From Microbacteriaceae bacterium (GTDB taxonomy: Bacteria > Actinomycetota > Actinomycetes > Actinomycetales > Microbacteriaceae): 64,000 nucleotides of DNA. The stretch covers positions 1 through 64,000 of the forward strand of contig CANBWO010000008.1 of the NCBI GenBank assembly GCA_947373155.1. Reading direction: 5' to 3'. The first letter of the stretch is position 1, and every line of letters begins with the position of its first letter. Positions 46,814 to 56,724 of the stretch are shown piece after piece. A model generated the notes under the pieces. That model had not been told where the DNA came from and did no database searches. It saw only the letters and a list, made by a program, of their open reading frames with translations. Both the position numbers and the translations under genes were made by a program.

Positions 46814-48294
46814 TGCTGAAACGCGCCATGTATTCGCTCTTGGTCATCGCATTGCTGGCAGGCCTGGTTCTGTTGCCAAGTTACCTACCAAGTTTTTCAA
46901 TCAAGGTTGGGGAATCCACCAAAGCCGTGCAACTGAAAGTTAACGCTAAGAACCTAACCTTGGTCTGCCCAGGTGCTGGTTATAAGTCCGGTGGTGCCAA
47001 CGGCACCAAAGTTGGAGCCTTCGACCGTATCGGACAGTCTGGGGTCGATTTGAACGCAAATCTTCCAGCCGGGTCCAAACTAACCGCATTGCCGTTAGCC
47101 GGAGTGGGTCAAGCTGGCCACCCAGTCACCGTGGCTAGCAATCAGGTGAATGTTCAGTTTTCCAGCGATGCCGTGGCATTCACCGTTAGCGACCCAACCG
47201 GTTCCGCTCAGCAAAGCTCCAAGTTGATTGCCGCCTCAAGTTATCAAACCGTCAGTAGCGGATCCCTGGTTGGAACACTGGGAGCAGCCTGCCAGCGACC
47301 AACCGCCGAGCAGTGGTTGCTGGGTGGAAATACCAACACTGGCCGAGAGTCGCTCTTGTTGCTGTCAAATCCAGCTGCCACCGACGCCACCGTAGATCTA
47401 GAGCTTTTTGGTGACCAGGGTTCAATCGATGGCTCTGGTCTCACAGGGGTATCTGTTCCGGCCAACCGCACCACAGTTTTGCCGCTTGCCGGTTTCGCCC
47501 CTGACAACGGTGTTCTGGCGGTGCACGTGATAAGCAAGGGCGCTTCGATCGCCTCCTGGATTCAACAGCGCACGGTTAGAGGCACTGTGGCTGCTGGCGC
47601 CGACTTCATCTCGCCGAGCATCTTGGCTGCCAAGAACCTGAGCATCCCTGGCTTACTAAAGCGTGGAACAGACGCGGCTAGCGCGCTGATTGCCTCCAAC
47701 AACGACTACGCAGACCTAACGCCGAGTCTTGAACTTTTCGTTCCGGGAAACCAGGACGCCACGGTTACCGCGCAGGTGATTGGCACCGACTCCAAGACCT
47801 TTGGAACCGTGGTGCAGCAAAACGTGGCTTCTGGTAAAGCGGCCGGGGTCTCGCTTCCAGGCCTCAAGGACGGCAACTATTCGGTTTTCGTCAGTAGTGA
47901 TCAGCCGGTGTTTGCCACTGTTCAGTTCAGTAGAACCGATGCCACCAAGACTCCAGCCACCGACTTCGCCTGGTTGCCGGCAGTAGAAACTTTGACCACT
48001 GCTCGGGTTGTTGCCGTGTCAAACTCGGCAATCAGCAAGATTAGTTTGGCCAACCCTAACTCGGTTTCAGTTCTGGCAGTGGTTACCAATTTGTCCACTG
48101 GCGTAAGCGCCACCGTAAAGGTGCCAAAGTTCTCGAGCACCGTTTACACCGCCGATCCCGGAAGCGTGATTTCGATCCGATCAGACCAGCCTCTGGCTGC
48201 CGCTTTGGTTGCCGATTTCAACTCGCAAATCGCGGTGATTCCATTCCTGGATTATCGCAATGTGGGAGGGTCGCTAAGCGTTTTGATTCGCTAG
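46813..48294 (+). CDS. DUF5719-family secreted/anchored protein
   Basis: N-terminal TM; NTGRESLLLLSNPAATDATVDLELFGDQG; position between GT2 and the zincin-like gene. Confidence 0.72.
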   Translation: MLKRAMYSLLVIALLAGLVLLPSYLPSFSIKVGESTKAVQLKVNAKNLTLVCPGAGYKSGGANGTKVGAFDRIGQSGVDLNANLPAGSKLTALPLAGVGQAGHPVTVASNQVNVQFSSDAVAFTVSDPTGSAQQSSKLIAASSYQTVSSGSLVGTLGAACQRPTAEQWLLGGNTNTGRESLLLLSNPAATDATVDLELFGDQGSIDGSGLTGVSVPANRTTVLPLAGFAPDNGVLAVHVISKGASIASWIQQRTVRGTVAAGADFISPSILAAKNLSIPGLLKRGTDAASALIASNNDYADLTPSLELFVPGNQDATVTAQVIGTDSKTFGTVVQQNVASGKAAGVSLPGLKDGNYSVFVSSDQPVFATVQFSRTDATKTPATDFAWLPAVETLTTARVVAVSNSAISKISLANPNSVSVLAVVTNLSTGVSATVKVPKFSSTVYTADPGSVISIRSDQPLAAALVADFNSQIAVIPFLDYRNVGGSLSVLIR

Positions 48295-48698
48295 CGGTCA
48301 CCCAAAAAGTCGCGAGCGTCTCTACCCACCATCTCGGCAGCCGCCTCAATCACGATCGATTCAATCCGAAACATTTCATCTATGGGGTCTGGGCGCCTGC
48401 CAGTGAATTGAACTGGCACTCGATAGATGTAAATCGTGCTCGATTCGCGATGAAACGCATAGCGACGCATCGATGTCAACTCGCCCTTTAGCGGCGGGAT
48501 GTCTCTTACCTCAACGTTTAGCTCGGCAAAAGTTTCTGGATAAACCTCGCGGAGGTAGCTGGCCGCGTCTTCGATTGTGGAGGCAAAGTTGCCCACTCGT
48601 GCCAATCCTGGTTCAAACTTTGGACTCCAGAGCGGCCGACGAATTCCGCGGCCATGGCGGTCACGGCTAAGACCACGAACCTTTTTCTGACCGCTCAT
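48291..48698 (-). CDS. Metallopeptidase-family (zincin-like) protein, apparently without HExxH
   Basis: 135 aa; ELNVEVRDIPP, STIYIYRVPVQFTGRRPDPIDEMFRIESIVIEAAAEMVG; synteny with Rv3259. Confidence 0.7.
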   Translation of the reverse strand: MSGQKKVRGLSRDRHGRGIRRPLWSPKFEPGLARVGNFASTIEDAASYLREVYPETFAELNVEVRDIPPLKGELTSMRRYAFHRESSTIYIYRVPVQFTGRRPDPIDEMFRIESIVIEAAAEMVGRDARDFLGDR

Positions 48699-48749
48699 GG
48701 CTCTAGCATAAGCCGATTTCTTAAGCGGGCTTTAGTATCCTTGACCCAG

Positions 48750-48971
48750 ATGAATGAACGCACTTGTAGCAAGGCAACCTGCGCCCAAGCGGCCATGGCG
48801 ACTCTCAGTTTCGAATACGAAACCAGCGTGGCTGTGATCGGAATGCTTAGTCCCAGACCCGAACCTGGATGTTTCGATCTCTGCCACGAGCACCAGGCTC
48901 GCTTCACTCCACCTCAGGGTTGGCAGTTGATTCGTCACCAGTTTTTAAGTGAAAACCTAGTAAAGGACTAG
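48750..48971 (+). CDS. DUF3499-family protein
   Basis: MNERTCSKATCAQAAMATLSFEYETSVAVIGMLSPRPEPGCFDLCHEHQARFTPPQGWQLIRH; paired Cys. Confidence 0.88.
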   Translation: MNERTCSKATCAQAAMATLSFEYETSVAVIGMLSPRPEPGCFDLCHEHQARFTPPQGWQLIRHQFLSENLVKD

Positions 48972-48973
48972 CC

Positions 48974-50380
48974 ATGACCATCAATTGGGATTCCATCGTC
49001 AAGACCTACGACGTTCGCGGCCTTGTGGGTTCGGACCTGACCACAGAGATCGTCAGCGCTCTAGCAGCCGGCTTTGTAGACGAACTCGGCGCTGCCGGAC
49101 AAGACGTGGTGGTCGGCCGCGACATGCGCGACAGCTCACCGGAGTTCGCAGACGCATTTGCCGCAGGTGCGCAGGCTCGTGGCGCAAACGTGGTCTCCAT
49201 TGGCCTTTGCTCTACCGACGAGTCTTACTTTGTATCGGGGCACCTGAACGCTCCAGCGGCAATGTTCACCGCCAGCCACAATCCGGCTACCTACAACGGC
49301 ATCAAGTTTTCACGCGCCGGCGCCCGCGGAATCAGCCTAAACACCGGTCTTGCCGCTATTCGCGACCGCGCAATCGTTTACCTAGAGACCGGCATCGATG
49401 AGGTTGACCAGGTTGGCAGCTATCGCGAACTTCACGTTTTGGCAGATTACGCAAAGTACCTTCGCCAGCTGGTCGACCTGTCTCGGGTAAGGCCGCTTAA
49501 GGTTGTTGTCGATGCGGGCAACGGCATGGGAGGCATGACCGTGCCGGCGGTTTTGGGTAACGCAGCCGACCTCGGCACTCTTCCGCTAGAAATCGTGCCA
49601 ATGTACTTTGAGCTCGACGGCACATTCCCTAATCATGAGGCCAACCCACTCGACCCAAAGAACCTGGTTGACCTGCAGGCTGCTGTTGTGGCTCACAATG
49701 CAGACATCGGTTTGGCCTTCGATGGCGATGCCGACCGCTGCTTCGTCATCGATGAAAATGGCGACCCGGTGAACCCATCCGCGGTAGCGGCTATCGTTGC
49801 CCGACGTGAAATCGCCCGAGTGCGCGCGGCCAAACCAGGCGCCGACATCACCGTGCTTTACAACCTGATCACCTCGCGCATCGTCAAGGAAACCATCGAG
49901 GCAGATGGTGCCAAGAGCGTTCGAACCAAGGTGGGTCATTCGTTGATCAAGGACCAGATGGCTGCCACCCAGGCAATCTTTGGAGGCGAGCACAGCGCCC
50001 ACTACTACTTTGCCGATTTCTGGGGAGCAGACAACGGAATGTTGGCTGCGATGCACGTTTTGGCAGAGTTCGGTTTGCAAGACCTGCCGCTAAGCCAGTT
50101 TGCCAAGCAGTACAACCCTTACTTCCTCAGCGGAGAAATCAACTCCACTGTTTCCGATGTTGCAGCCGCCAAGAAGCGAGTTCAGGATGCCTTCTCGCAC
50201 CGCGCTCAATTCGAGGAATTCGATGGCATCACCGCGGTTGGAGCCGACCAGGAAAACTGGTGGTGGTTCAACGTTCGTGCAAGTAACACCGAGCCGCTGC
50301 TTCGCCTAAACGTAGAAGCAAAAAACCAAGCCGACATGATTGCAATTCGCGACGAGGTTCTTGCGCTGATTCGTGATTAA
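48974..50380 (+). CDS. manB: Phosphomannomutase/phosphoglucomutase
   Basis: KTYDVRGLVGSDL, FTASHNPATYNGIKFSRAGA, AFDGDADRCFVID, FGGEHSAHYYFADFWGADNG, RASNTEPLLRLNVEA. Confidence 0.95.
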   Translation: MTINWDSIVKTYDVRGLVGSDLTTEIVSALAAGFVDELGAAGQDVVVGRDMRDSSPEFADAFAAGAQARGANVVSIGLCSTDESYFVSGHLNAPAAMFTASHNPATYNGIKFSRAGARGISLNTGLAAIRDRAIVYLETGIDEVDQVGSYRELHVLADYAKYLRQLVDLSRVRPLKVVVDAGNGMGGMTVPAVLGNAADLGTLPLEIVPMYFELDGTFPNHEANPLDPKNLVDLQAAVVAHNADIGLAFDGDADRCFVIDENGDPVNPSAVAAIVARREIARVRAAKPGADITVLYNLITSRIVKETIEADGAKSVRTKVGHSLIKDQMAATQAIFGGEHSAHYYFADFWGADNGMLAAMHVLAEFGLQDLPLSQFAKQYNPYFLSGEINSTVSDVAAAKKRVQDAFSHRAQFEEFDGITAVGADQENWWWFNVRASNTEPLLRLNVEAKNQADMIAIRDEVLALIRD

Positions 50381-50409
50381 AGTGCTAGCGGCAAGGTGAT
50401 AATTGACTA

Positions 50410-51888
50410 ATGCCTAACACTGTCGCTCCAGTACTTGATTTCAAGGTCGCCAATCTCGAATTGGCCGAGGCCGGTCGCCACCAGATTCGTCTGGCCGAGC
50501 ACGAGATGCCCGGTTTGATGTCGTTGCGATCCGAGTTCTCCGCAACCCAACCGCTGGCCGGTGCTCGCATCACCGGGTCGCTGCACATGACAGTGCAGAC
50601 AGCGGTTTTGATTGAAACCCTAGTTGCCCTGGGAGCCAAAGTGCGATGGGCATCTTGCAACATTTTTAGCACTCAAGACGAGGCAGCTGCCGCAGTGGTG
50701 GTTGGCCCGAACGGAACCATCGATGCCCCAACCGGCGTTCCGGTATTTGCCTGGAAGGGCGAAACCCTAGAGGAATACTGGTGGTGCACCAACCGCATCT
50801 TCGACTGGACCGCAGAAGCACGCGCCGAAGGCGCTCAGTACATTGGCCCAAACATGATTCTGGACGACGGCGGAGACGCCACTTTGCTGGTTCACAAGGG
50901 TCGCGAGTTCGAGCTTGCAGGAGCGGTGCCAGAAACTAAGTCCACCGACAGCCACGAGTACAGCGTGATTTTGCAGTTGCTTCGTGACTCACTCATCATC
51001 GAGCCGGGTCGTTTCACCGCCATCGCAGCCGAGATTCAAGGCGTAACCGAGGAAACCACCACCGGTGTTCACCGCCTCTACGAATTCTTCAAAGATGGAC
51101 AGCTGCTATTCCCTGCCATCAATGTGAATGACTCGGTTACGAAGAGCAAGTTCGACAACAAATACGGCATTCGCCACTCGCTGCCAGATGGCCTGAACCG
51201 CGCCACCGACGTCCTTATCGGAGGAAAAGTTTGCTTCGTTGCTGGCTACGGTGACGTGGGCAAGGGTTCGGCCGAAGCGCTTCGTGGCCAAGGCGCTCGT
51301 GTGATTGTTTCTGAAGTTGACCCGATTTGTGCTTTGCAGGCAGCCATGGATGGTTTCCAGGTTGCCCGTCTGGAGTCGGTAATCGGCGAAGTAGATATCT
51401 TTGTGACCGCGACCGGAAACACCGGAATCATCAAGCCAGAGCACCTGCTGCAGATGAAGAACTTGGCTGTGATCGCCAACGTTGGTCACTTCGACGACGA
51501 AATCGACATGGCTGGAATCAACCAGATCGTTGGCGTTGAGAAGATTGAGATCAAACCTCAGGTTCACGAATGGCGCCTGCCAAACGGTCGTTCGGTTCTT
51601 ATCCTCAGCGAGGGTCGCCTCATGAACCTTGGCAATGCCACCGGCCACCCATCATTTGTTATGAGCAACTCGTTTAGCAACCAGGTGTTGGCTCAGATTG
51701 AGCTTTACGCAAATCGCGCCAACTACGAGCTTGGCGTTTTTGTGCTGCCTAAGCACCTAGACGAAAAAGTTGCCCGCTTGCATTTGTCTGCTCTCGGTGT
51801 TGAATTAACAGAGTTGACCAAAGAACAGGCAAACTACATTGGTGTTCCAGTGAGCGGCCCGTTCAAGGTAGAGCACTACAGGTACTAG
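50410..51888 (+). CDS. ahcY: Adenosylhomocysteinase
   Basis: [74 protein letters not shown]-terminus. Confidence 0.97.
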   Translation: MPNTVAPVLDFKVANLELAEAGRHQIRLAEHEMPGLMSLRSEFSATQPLAGARITGSLHMTVQTAVLIETLVALGAKVRWASCNIFSTQDEAAAAVVVGPNGTIDAPTGVPVFAWKGETLEEYWWCTNRIFDWTAEARAEGAQYIGPNMILDDGGDATLLVHKGREFELAGAVPETKSTDSHEYSVILQLLRDSLIIEPGRFTAIAAEIQGVTEETTTGVHRLYEFFKDGQLLFPAINVNDSVTKSKFDNKYGIRHSLPDGLNRATDVLIGGKVCFVAGYGDVGKGSAEALRGQGARVIVSEVDPICALQAAMDGFQVARLESVIGEVDIFVTATGNTGIIKPEHLLQMKNLAVIANVGHFDDEIDMAGINQIVGVEKIEIKPQVHEWRLPNGRSVLILSEGRLMNLGNATGHPSFVMSNSFSNQVLAQIELYANRANYELGVFVLPKHLDEKVARLHLSALGVELTELTKEQANYIGVPVSGPFKVEHYRY

Positions 51889-51902
51889 GTAAAGGGATTT
51901 CC

Positions 51903-52589
51903 GTGACCGACAGAATCATGCTTGTAGAAGACGACTTTCGTCTTCGCGAGACCCTCGAGCGCTGGCTTACAGAAGCCGGATTCGAAGTGGTTTCCGTCGG
52001 CGATGGCGCCCTGGTTGTAGACCTTTTCAAAGAGACCAAGCCAAGCCTTGTTCTAATGGACATCCAGCTGCCTGGTCGTAGCGGAATCGAACTGGTTAGG
52101 GACATCCGTGAGTTCTCCGGAACCCCAATCATCATGGTCACCGCCAGAAGCGAAGCCGAGGACATGGAAGAAGCCTTCCGTGCCGGGGCCGATGACTACT
52201 TCGAGAAGTCACCTTGGCAGCCAGAAAAATTGATGGTGCGAATTAAGAACTCGCTAAAGCCACCAAAGATTGTTGTCGAAGACACAACCACCCTGGTTAT
52301 CGGTCCGTTGACCTTGGACATTGTTGGCCACGAGGTTCGTCGCGGCGACGAAAAGATTTCCCTTACGCCGCTTGAGTTCAAGCTTCTTGCCACCCTGGCC
52401 CAGTTCCCGAAGCGCGTGTTCCGCCGCGAAGACCTGCTAAAGGATGTCTGGGAGTACCAGAACATGGGCGACACCCGCTTGGTTAACGTGCACATCCAGC
52501 GCCTTCGTTCCAAAATCGAAGACGATCCAGATGACCCAAAGATCGTTCTTACCGTTCGTGGCGTTGGTTACAAGGCTGGCCTGAACTAA
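51903..52589 (+). CDS. mtrA: Response regulator MtrA (OmpR family)
   Basis: MLVEDDFRLRETLERWL, LVLMDIQLPG, LTPLEFKLLATLAQFPKRVFRREDLLKDVWEY, RLVNVHIQRLRSKIEDDPDDP; mtrA-mtrB-lpqB order. Confidence 0.9.
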   Translation: MTDRIMLVEDDFRLRETLERWLTEAGFEVVSVGDGALVVDLFKETKPSLVLMDIQLPGRSGIELVRDIREFSGTPIIMVTARSEAEDMEEAFRAGADDYFEKSPWQPEKLMVRIKNSLKPPKIVVEDTTTLVIGPLTLDIVGHEVRRGDEKISLTPLEFKLLATLAQFPKRVFRREDLLKDVWEYQNMGDTRLVNVHIQRLRSKIEDDPDDPKIVLTVRGVGYKAGLN

Positions 52590-54188
52590 GTGAAAACCTT
52601 GGGCTTTCCCAAGTCGTTGATCGGCATACTGCGTCGTTCCATTCAGGCTCGTGCGGTTGCCTCCACGGTGGTTCTAAGTGGTATCGCGCTTACCGCTCTG
52701 GGCGGATTCCTTTCTTACTCAATCGGCAACGGTTTGTTCAACACTCGCTTGAACCAGGTGTTGAACGAATCGCAACGCTCGGTTGTGCAGGTGCAAAATA
52801 CCTTTAGCGCTGCCAACGTCACCGATGAGGTGGCGCTGCAAACCCTTATGAACTCAGTGGTGCCTAGCCTGGAATCCAACACCAGCAACCAGGACCGCAA
52901 GGTAGCTTTGCTTCGGACTCCGGGTCAAGCCGATCCATCGTTGGTTTTGCAAAGCCCAATCTCATCTGCGCTAGATACCTCGGTGATTGCACCAGAGTTC
53001 CGGTCCAAAGTAGCCGCGGCAAGTTCAAGACTTCAGTACCAGTCGATTTCCATCAAGGATTCCACGGGCAATCACCCGGGTCTAGTTGTTGGAGCACCCA
53101 TTCAGATTCCGTTGGCTGGCGCCTACGAGCTGTATCTGGTTTTTAACCTGCAGAGCGAACAAGACACCTTGGACTTTGTGCAGCGCACTTTGGTGGTCGG
53201 TGGCCTTTTCTCGATCATCATGATTGGTCTAGTTAGTTTCTTCGTGACCAACTGGTTGGTGCGCCCAATTCTTGTTGCGTCCGAGGTTGCGGAGCGCATC
53301 GCAGACGGAGACCTCGAGCAACGTGTTCCGGCTAAGGGCGAAGACGTGATCGCCACTCTTGGCCGCTCATTCAACCGCATGGCTGATAGCCTCCTCAAAC
53401 AGATCACCAAGGTGACCAGCGTTTCAAAAATGCAGCAGCGCTTTGTCTCCGATGTGAGTCATGAGCTGCGAACCCCGATGACCACAATCCGCATCAGTGG
53501 CGATCTGATCTTTAGAAACCGCGACAAACTCGCTCCTTCGCTTAAGAAGGACGCGGAAACCCTGAATGACCAAATCATCAGGTTCGAAGCCCTGCTCGGC
53601 GACCTCCTGGAACTGAGCCGATTCGACGCGGGTGGCGTCAAGGCGAACATGGAACTCCAGGACATTCAGTACGTGGTTGGTTCCGCCATCGCCTCCATCG
53701 AGCCGCTGGCTCGTTCCAAGGGTTCCAAGATTAATATCTCGCTGCCTAACCAGTTGGTGGAAGCCGAACTGGATAGCCGGCGCATCGAGCGTCTACTGCG
53801 CAATCTGCTGGCCAACGCGGTAGAACATGGCGAGGGCAAACCCATCGATGTTCACGTTGGAGCAGACGACCGAGCCTTTGCCATCACCGTTACCGACTAC
53901 GGAATCGGCATGAGTCGTGAGCAACTGGACAGGGTCTTTGACCGGTTCTGGCGAGCCGACCCTGCCAGACAGCGCACCAGTGGCGGCACCGGGCTTGGTT
54001 TGGCAATTAGCCAAGAGGATGCCAACCTGCACAACGGTTGGCTGCAGGTATGGGCAGCACCGGGCAAGGGAGCCTGTTTCCGCCTGACTTTGCCATTGCA
54101 AAAGGGCACCGTTTTTGCGCATTCACCACTTCCGATGCCTCCGGCTAACGCCCTGTGGGACCTCCCAGAGGACTTCTACAATGCCTAG
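52590..54188 (+). CDS. mtrB: Sensor histidine kinase MtrB
   Basis: HAMP region, FVSDVSHELRTPMTTIRISGDLI, DRFWRADPARQRTSGGTGLGLAISQED. Confidence 0.95.
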   Translation: MKTLGFPKSLIGILRRSIQARAVASTVVLSGIALTALGGFLSYSIGNGLFNTRLNQVLNESQRSVVQVQNTFSAANVTDEVALQTLMNSVVPSLESNTSNQDRKVALLRTPGQADPSLVLQSPISSALDTSVIAPEFRSKVAAASSRLQYQSISIKDSTGNHPGLVVGAPIQIPLAGAYELYLVFNLQSEQDTLDFVQRTLVVGGLFSIIMIGLVSFFVTNWLVRPILVASEVAERIADGDLEQRVPAKGEDVIATLGRSFNRMADSLLKQITKVTSVSKMQQRFVSDVSHELRTPMTTIRISGDLIFRNRDKLAPSLKKDAETLNDQIIRFEALLGDLLELSRFDAGGVKANMELQDIQYVVGSAIASIEPLARSKGSKINISLPNQLVEAELDSRRIERLLRNLLANAVEHGEGKPIDVHVGADDRAFAITVTDYGIGMSREQLDRVFDRFWRADPARQRTSGGTGLGLAISQEDANLHNGWLQVWAAPGKGACFRLTLPLQKGTVFAHSPLPMPPANALWDLPEDFYNA

Positions 54189-55878
54189 AGTTTCCCCTGC
54201 CCTGAATCGAACGCTGACCGTATTTGCGGCGGTGTTGGCCATGGCAATTACCGCCAGTGGTTGTGCGCAGTTGCCGTCTAACTCCAAAGTCCAAGACGGT
54301 CCTTCGGTACAAGATGGCCAAAGCTCCGACTATCTTTACTACTCGCCGAGCGGCCCGGTGGACGGACAAACTCAGTCGGAGGTGGTCAATAGTTTCATCA
54401 ACGCTGCTACCGGACCACAAAACGATTACCAAACAGCTCGCGAGTTCTTGGCGCCTTCGCTCAAGGCAAAGTGGAGTCCGAACGATCAGGTTCTGATCCA
54501 GCAGGGTTCGCTGACTCAGACCAGTTTGCCAAACAACGAAGCCAAGGTTTCTATCAATGTGGCAGCCACTGTAGACGCAGACGGTCACTACCAGGCGAAT
54601 AGTTCACCCGTCACACGGGAGCTGAACTTCAAGTTGGTTCAGGTAAACGGGCAGTGGCGAATTTCGCAAGCGCCAAATGCAATCGTTTTGATTCGACCAG
54701 TTTTCGACGTCATTTTTCACTCCTATTCGGTTTATTTCTTCGACCACAACTACAAATACTTAGTTCCGGATCTTCGTTGGTTCCCTTCTAGGGCATCCAC
54801 CGCCACGCGTCTGGTGACTGCGCTCTTGGCCGGCCCGAGCCCTTGGTTGGCGGGAGCGGTTGAAACCACCATGCCCATGGACACCAAGCTGGCCATCGAT
54901 GCCGTAACCGTGGAAAAAGGTGTGGCTCAGGTGAACCTAAACGCGGTGGCGCTGATGGCCTCGCAGTCGGCTAAGCAGTACTTCTTGGCTCAGTTGCAAT
55001 CCACCTTGATGCAGCTACCCACCGTTACTAAAGTTCAGATTCTGATCGATCGAAGCCCACAAAAAATCGCAGACTTCGAACCTGCCTCAACGTCTTCGAA
55101 TACCTTTGCCCCGGTTGCGCTGATCAGCGGCAAACTAGAGCAAATGTCTTCGCCAGCTGGTTCTCAGCTAACCGGCAGCAGGCAAGCGATTGCCTTGGTT
55201 GGGGCTAACGAGTTCGCACTTACCGCCGATGAAAAGACTCTTGCGCTCAGGTCGACTCGCGGCATTTATCGGGTCAGGTTGGGCCAAATTTCGCCTGATC
55301 CCGTCTTGGTCGACAGCCGGGCCACCCTATTGGCACCCCAGTTTGATCGACGCGGAATGCTCTGGTCTATTACCCGTGACGGCGGCAGCGCAATCCAGGT
55401 ATCACCCGCCACCGCAAAGGCTATTTGGCTTTCGGTTCCTTGGCTCAAGGGCGATGCAATAAAGGACTTTAGCTTGAGTGCCGAGGGTGCTCGAATCGCA
55501 ATGGTGGTGACCAATAAAAAGCTGGGCACCAGAGTTGTGGTCGCCTCTGTGATTCGCGACAAGACTGGTCTGCCACTTGGGCTAGGGCTGCCACACGCTG
55601 TTGCCGCAGGAAACGGTACCCCAGTGTCAATCGAGTGGTCGGGTGAAACCCAGATTCTGGTGATGTTGGCAGATGCAGCGTCTACCAGCGTGAGCCTGTA
55701 CACGGTGGGCGGCGACAGCCGCAACCTTGGCTTTGTAACCGACGGGGCAAAAATCATTGCTTCGGATAGCGGTAGCGACATCTATGTGTTGAGCCACGAT
55801 GGAGTGTTGATGCAGTATCGCGGTTACACCTGGAGCACGTTGGCGCAGTCGGTGACCGCCGCGCACGTGCCTAACTAG
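54181..55878 (+). CDS. lpqB: Lipoprotein LpqB (GerMN + beta-propeller)
   Basis: MAITASGCAQLPSNSKVQDGP lipobox; follows mtrB with 8-nt overlap; VTKVQILID GerMN-like segment. Confidence 0.94.
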   Translation: MPRVSPALNRTLTVFAAVLAMAITASGCAQLPSNSKVQDGPSVQDGQSSDYLYYSPSGPVDGQTQSEVVNSFINAATGPQNDYQTAREFLAPSLKAKWSPNDQVLIQQGSLTQTSLPNNEAKVSINVAATVDADGHYQANSSPVTRELNFKLVQVNGQWRISQAPNAIVLIRPVFDVIFHSYSVYFFDHNYKYLVPDLRWFPSRASTATRLVTALLAGPSPWLAGAVETTMPMDTKLAIDAVTVEKGVAQVNLNAVALMASQSAKQYFLAQLQSTLMQLPTVTKVQILIDRSPQKIADFEPASTSSNTFAPVALISGKLEQMSSPAGSQLTGSRQAIALVGANEFALTADEKTLALRSTRGIYRVRLGQISPDPVLVDSRATLLAPQFDRRGMLWSITRDGGSAIQVSPATAKAIWLSVPWLKGDAIKDFSLSAEGARIAMVVTNKKLGTRVVVASVIRDKTGLPLGLGLPHAVAAGNGTPVSIEWSGETQILVMLADAASTSVSLYTVGGDSRNLGFVTDGAKIIASDSGSDIYVLSHDGVLMQYRGYTWSTLAQSVTAAHVPN

Positions 55879-55881
55879 AGG

Positions 55882-55890
55882 TTGTCCACA
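55882..55890 (+). promoter_or_regulatory. TTGTCCACA: matches the actinobacterial DnaA-box consensus
   Basis: Exact 9-mer in the lpqB-comF intergenic region. Confidence 0.35.
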
Positions 55891-55932
55891 GTTTTTTAGG
55901 CTGGGGTTACTTCGCCGAGTTGGCGATGCAAA

Positions 55933-56604
55933 TTGGTTTTTGTGAACTGGTTTCTAGATGTCTGGCTGCCCACTAAATGCCTGCTGTGCGCAAATCCCCC
56001 AAGGCAGCTCTGCGAAGCCTGTCAATCGCTGATTGCAACCAGACCCAGACTCGTCTCTAGGCCAGGGCTGGTCGGTGGCGTAGCGGCCGTAGACTACCGG
56101 GCAGACGCAAAGGCTCTGGTTCACCACCTGAAGGTACTTGGTGCGGGGTCGGTTTCCAAGTTCATGGCCAGGCATATTCTTGATTCGCTTGAGCGTTTGC
56201 AGGTGATTGAAGCGCTGCGGGACTTGCGGGGCAAGGCGTACCTAGTGCCCGTTCCAAGTCGCCCAGAAATCACCAGGGTTCGAGGATTTGTGCCTTCTGT
56301 GTTGTTAGCTCGGCGGTTGGCGCGGTGCCTGCGTGAGACCGGGGTGGTTGCACAGGTAAAGCCAATCGCTCGTCTTGGCCGACAAGTACGCGATCAGGCC
56401 GGCTTGAATCGCCAAGAGCGTGAGGAGAACCTAAACGGGGCCATGAGAGCCACTGGCCCGGCCACTCCAGAGGACTCCCAAGTGCCAGTTTGGCTGGTAG
56501 ACGACGTAATAACCACCGGGGCGAGCCTTCGAGAATTGCAACGTTGCCTGCTGGGAGCGGGTTGGAACGTACAAGGTTTCGTGACTTTTGCAGAAACTTT
56601 GTAA
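55933..56604 (+). CDS. ComF-family phosphoribosyltransferase
   Basis: CLLCANPPRQLCEACQ zinc-ribbon-like, VPVPSRPEITRVRGFVPSVLLARRLAR, RLGRQVRDQAGLNRQEREENL, VWLVDDVITTGASL. Confidence 0.93.
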   Translation: MVFVNWFLDVWLPTKCLLCANPPRQLCEACQSLIATRPRLVSRPGLVGGVAAVDYRADAKALVHHLKVLGAGSVSKFMARHILDSLERLQVIEALRDLRGKAYLVPVPSRPEITRVRGFVPSVLLARRLARCLRETGVVAQVKPIARLGRQVRDQAGLNRQEREENLNGAMRATGPATPEDSQVPVWLVDDVITTGASLRELQRCLLGAGWNVQGFVTFAETL

Positions 56605-56665
56605 TTCGGTGAACGGAAATTGGTTTTTGGGTATACCTTGTGTTCACAGGCAATGAAGCTTGGGG

Positions 56666-56710
56666 CTCCCGCAAGGGAGTGAGTATCGCGATTTCGTGGC
56701 ACTCAGTGCC
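56666..56710 (+). promoter_or_regulatory. 5' UTR of hpf with two short hairpins
   Basis: CTCCC-gcaa-GGGAG (56666-56679) and GGCAC-tca-GTGCC (56698-56710), the second adjacent to the SD GGAGGAGG. Confidence 0.4.
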
Positions 56711-56724
56711 CGGAGGAGGTAAAA

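Noticed and set aside
51106-51648. 180-aa minus-strand ORF inside ahcY
   Set aside because: Antisense shadow of a highly conserved gene; no recognisable motifs. The same applies to 49586..50080, 21836..22414, 15738..16244, 19498..20070 and many others in the track
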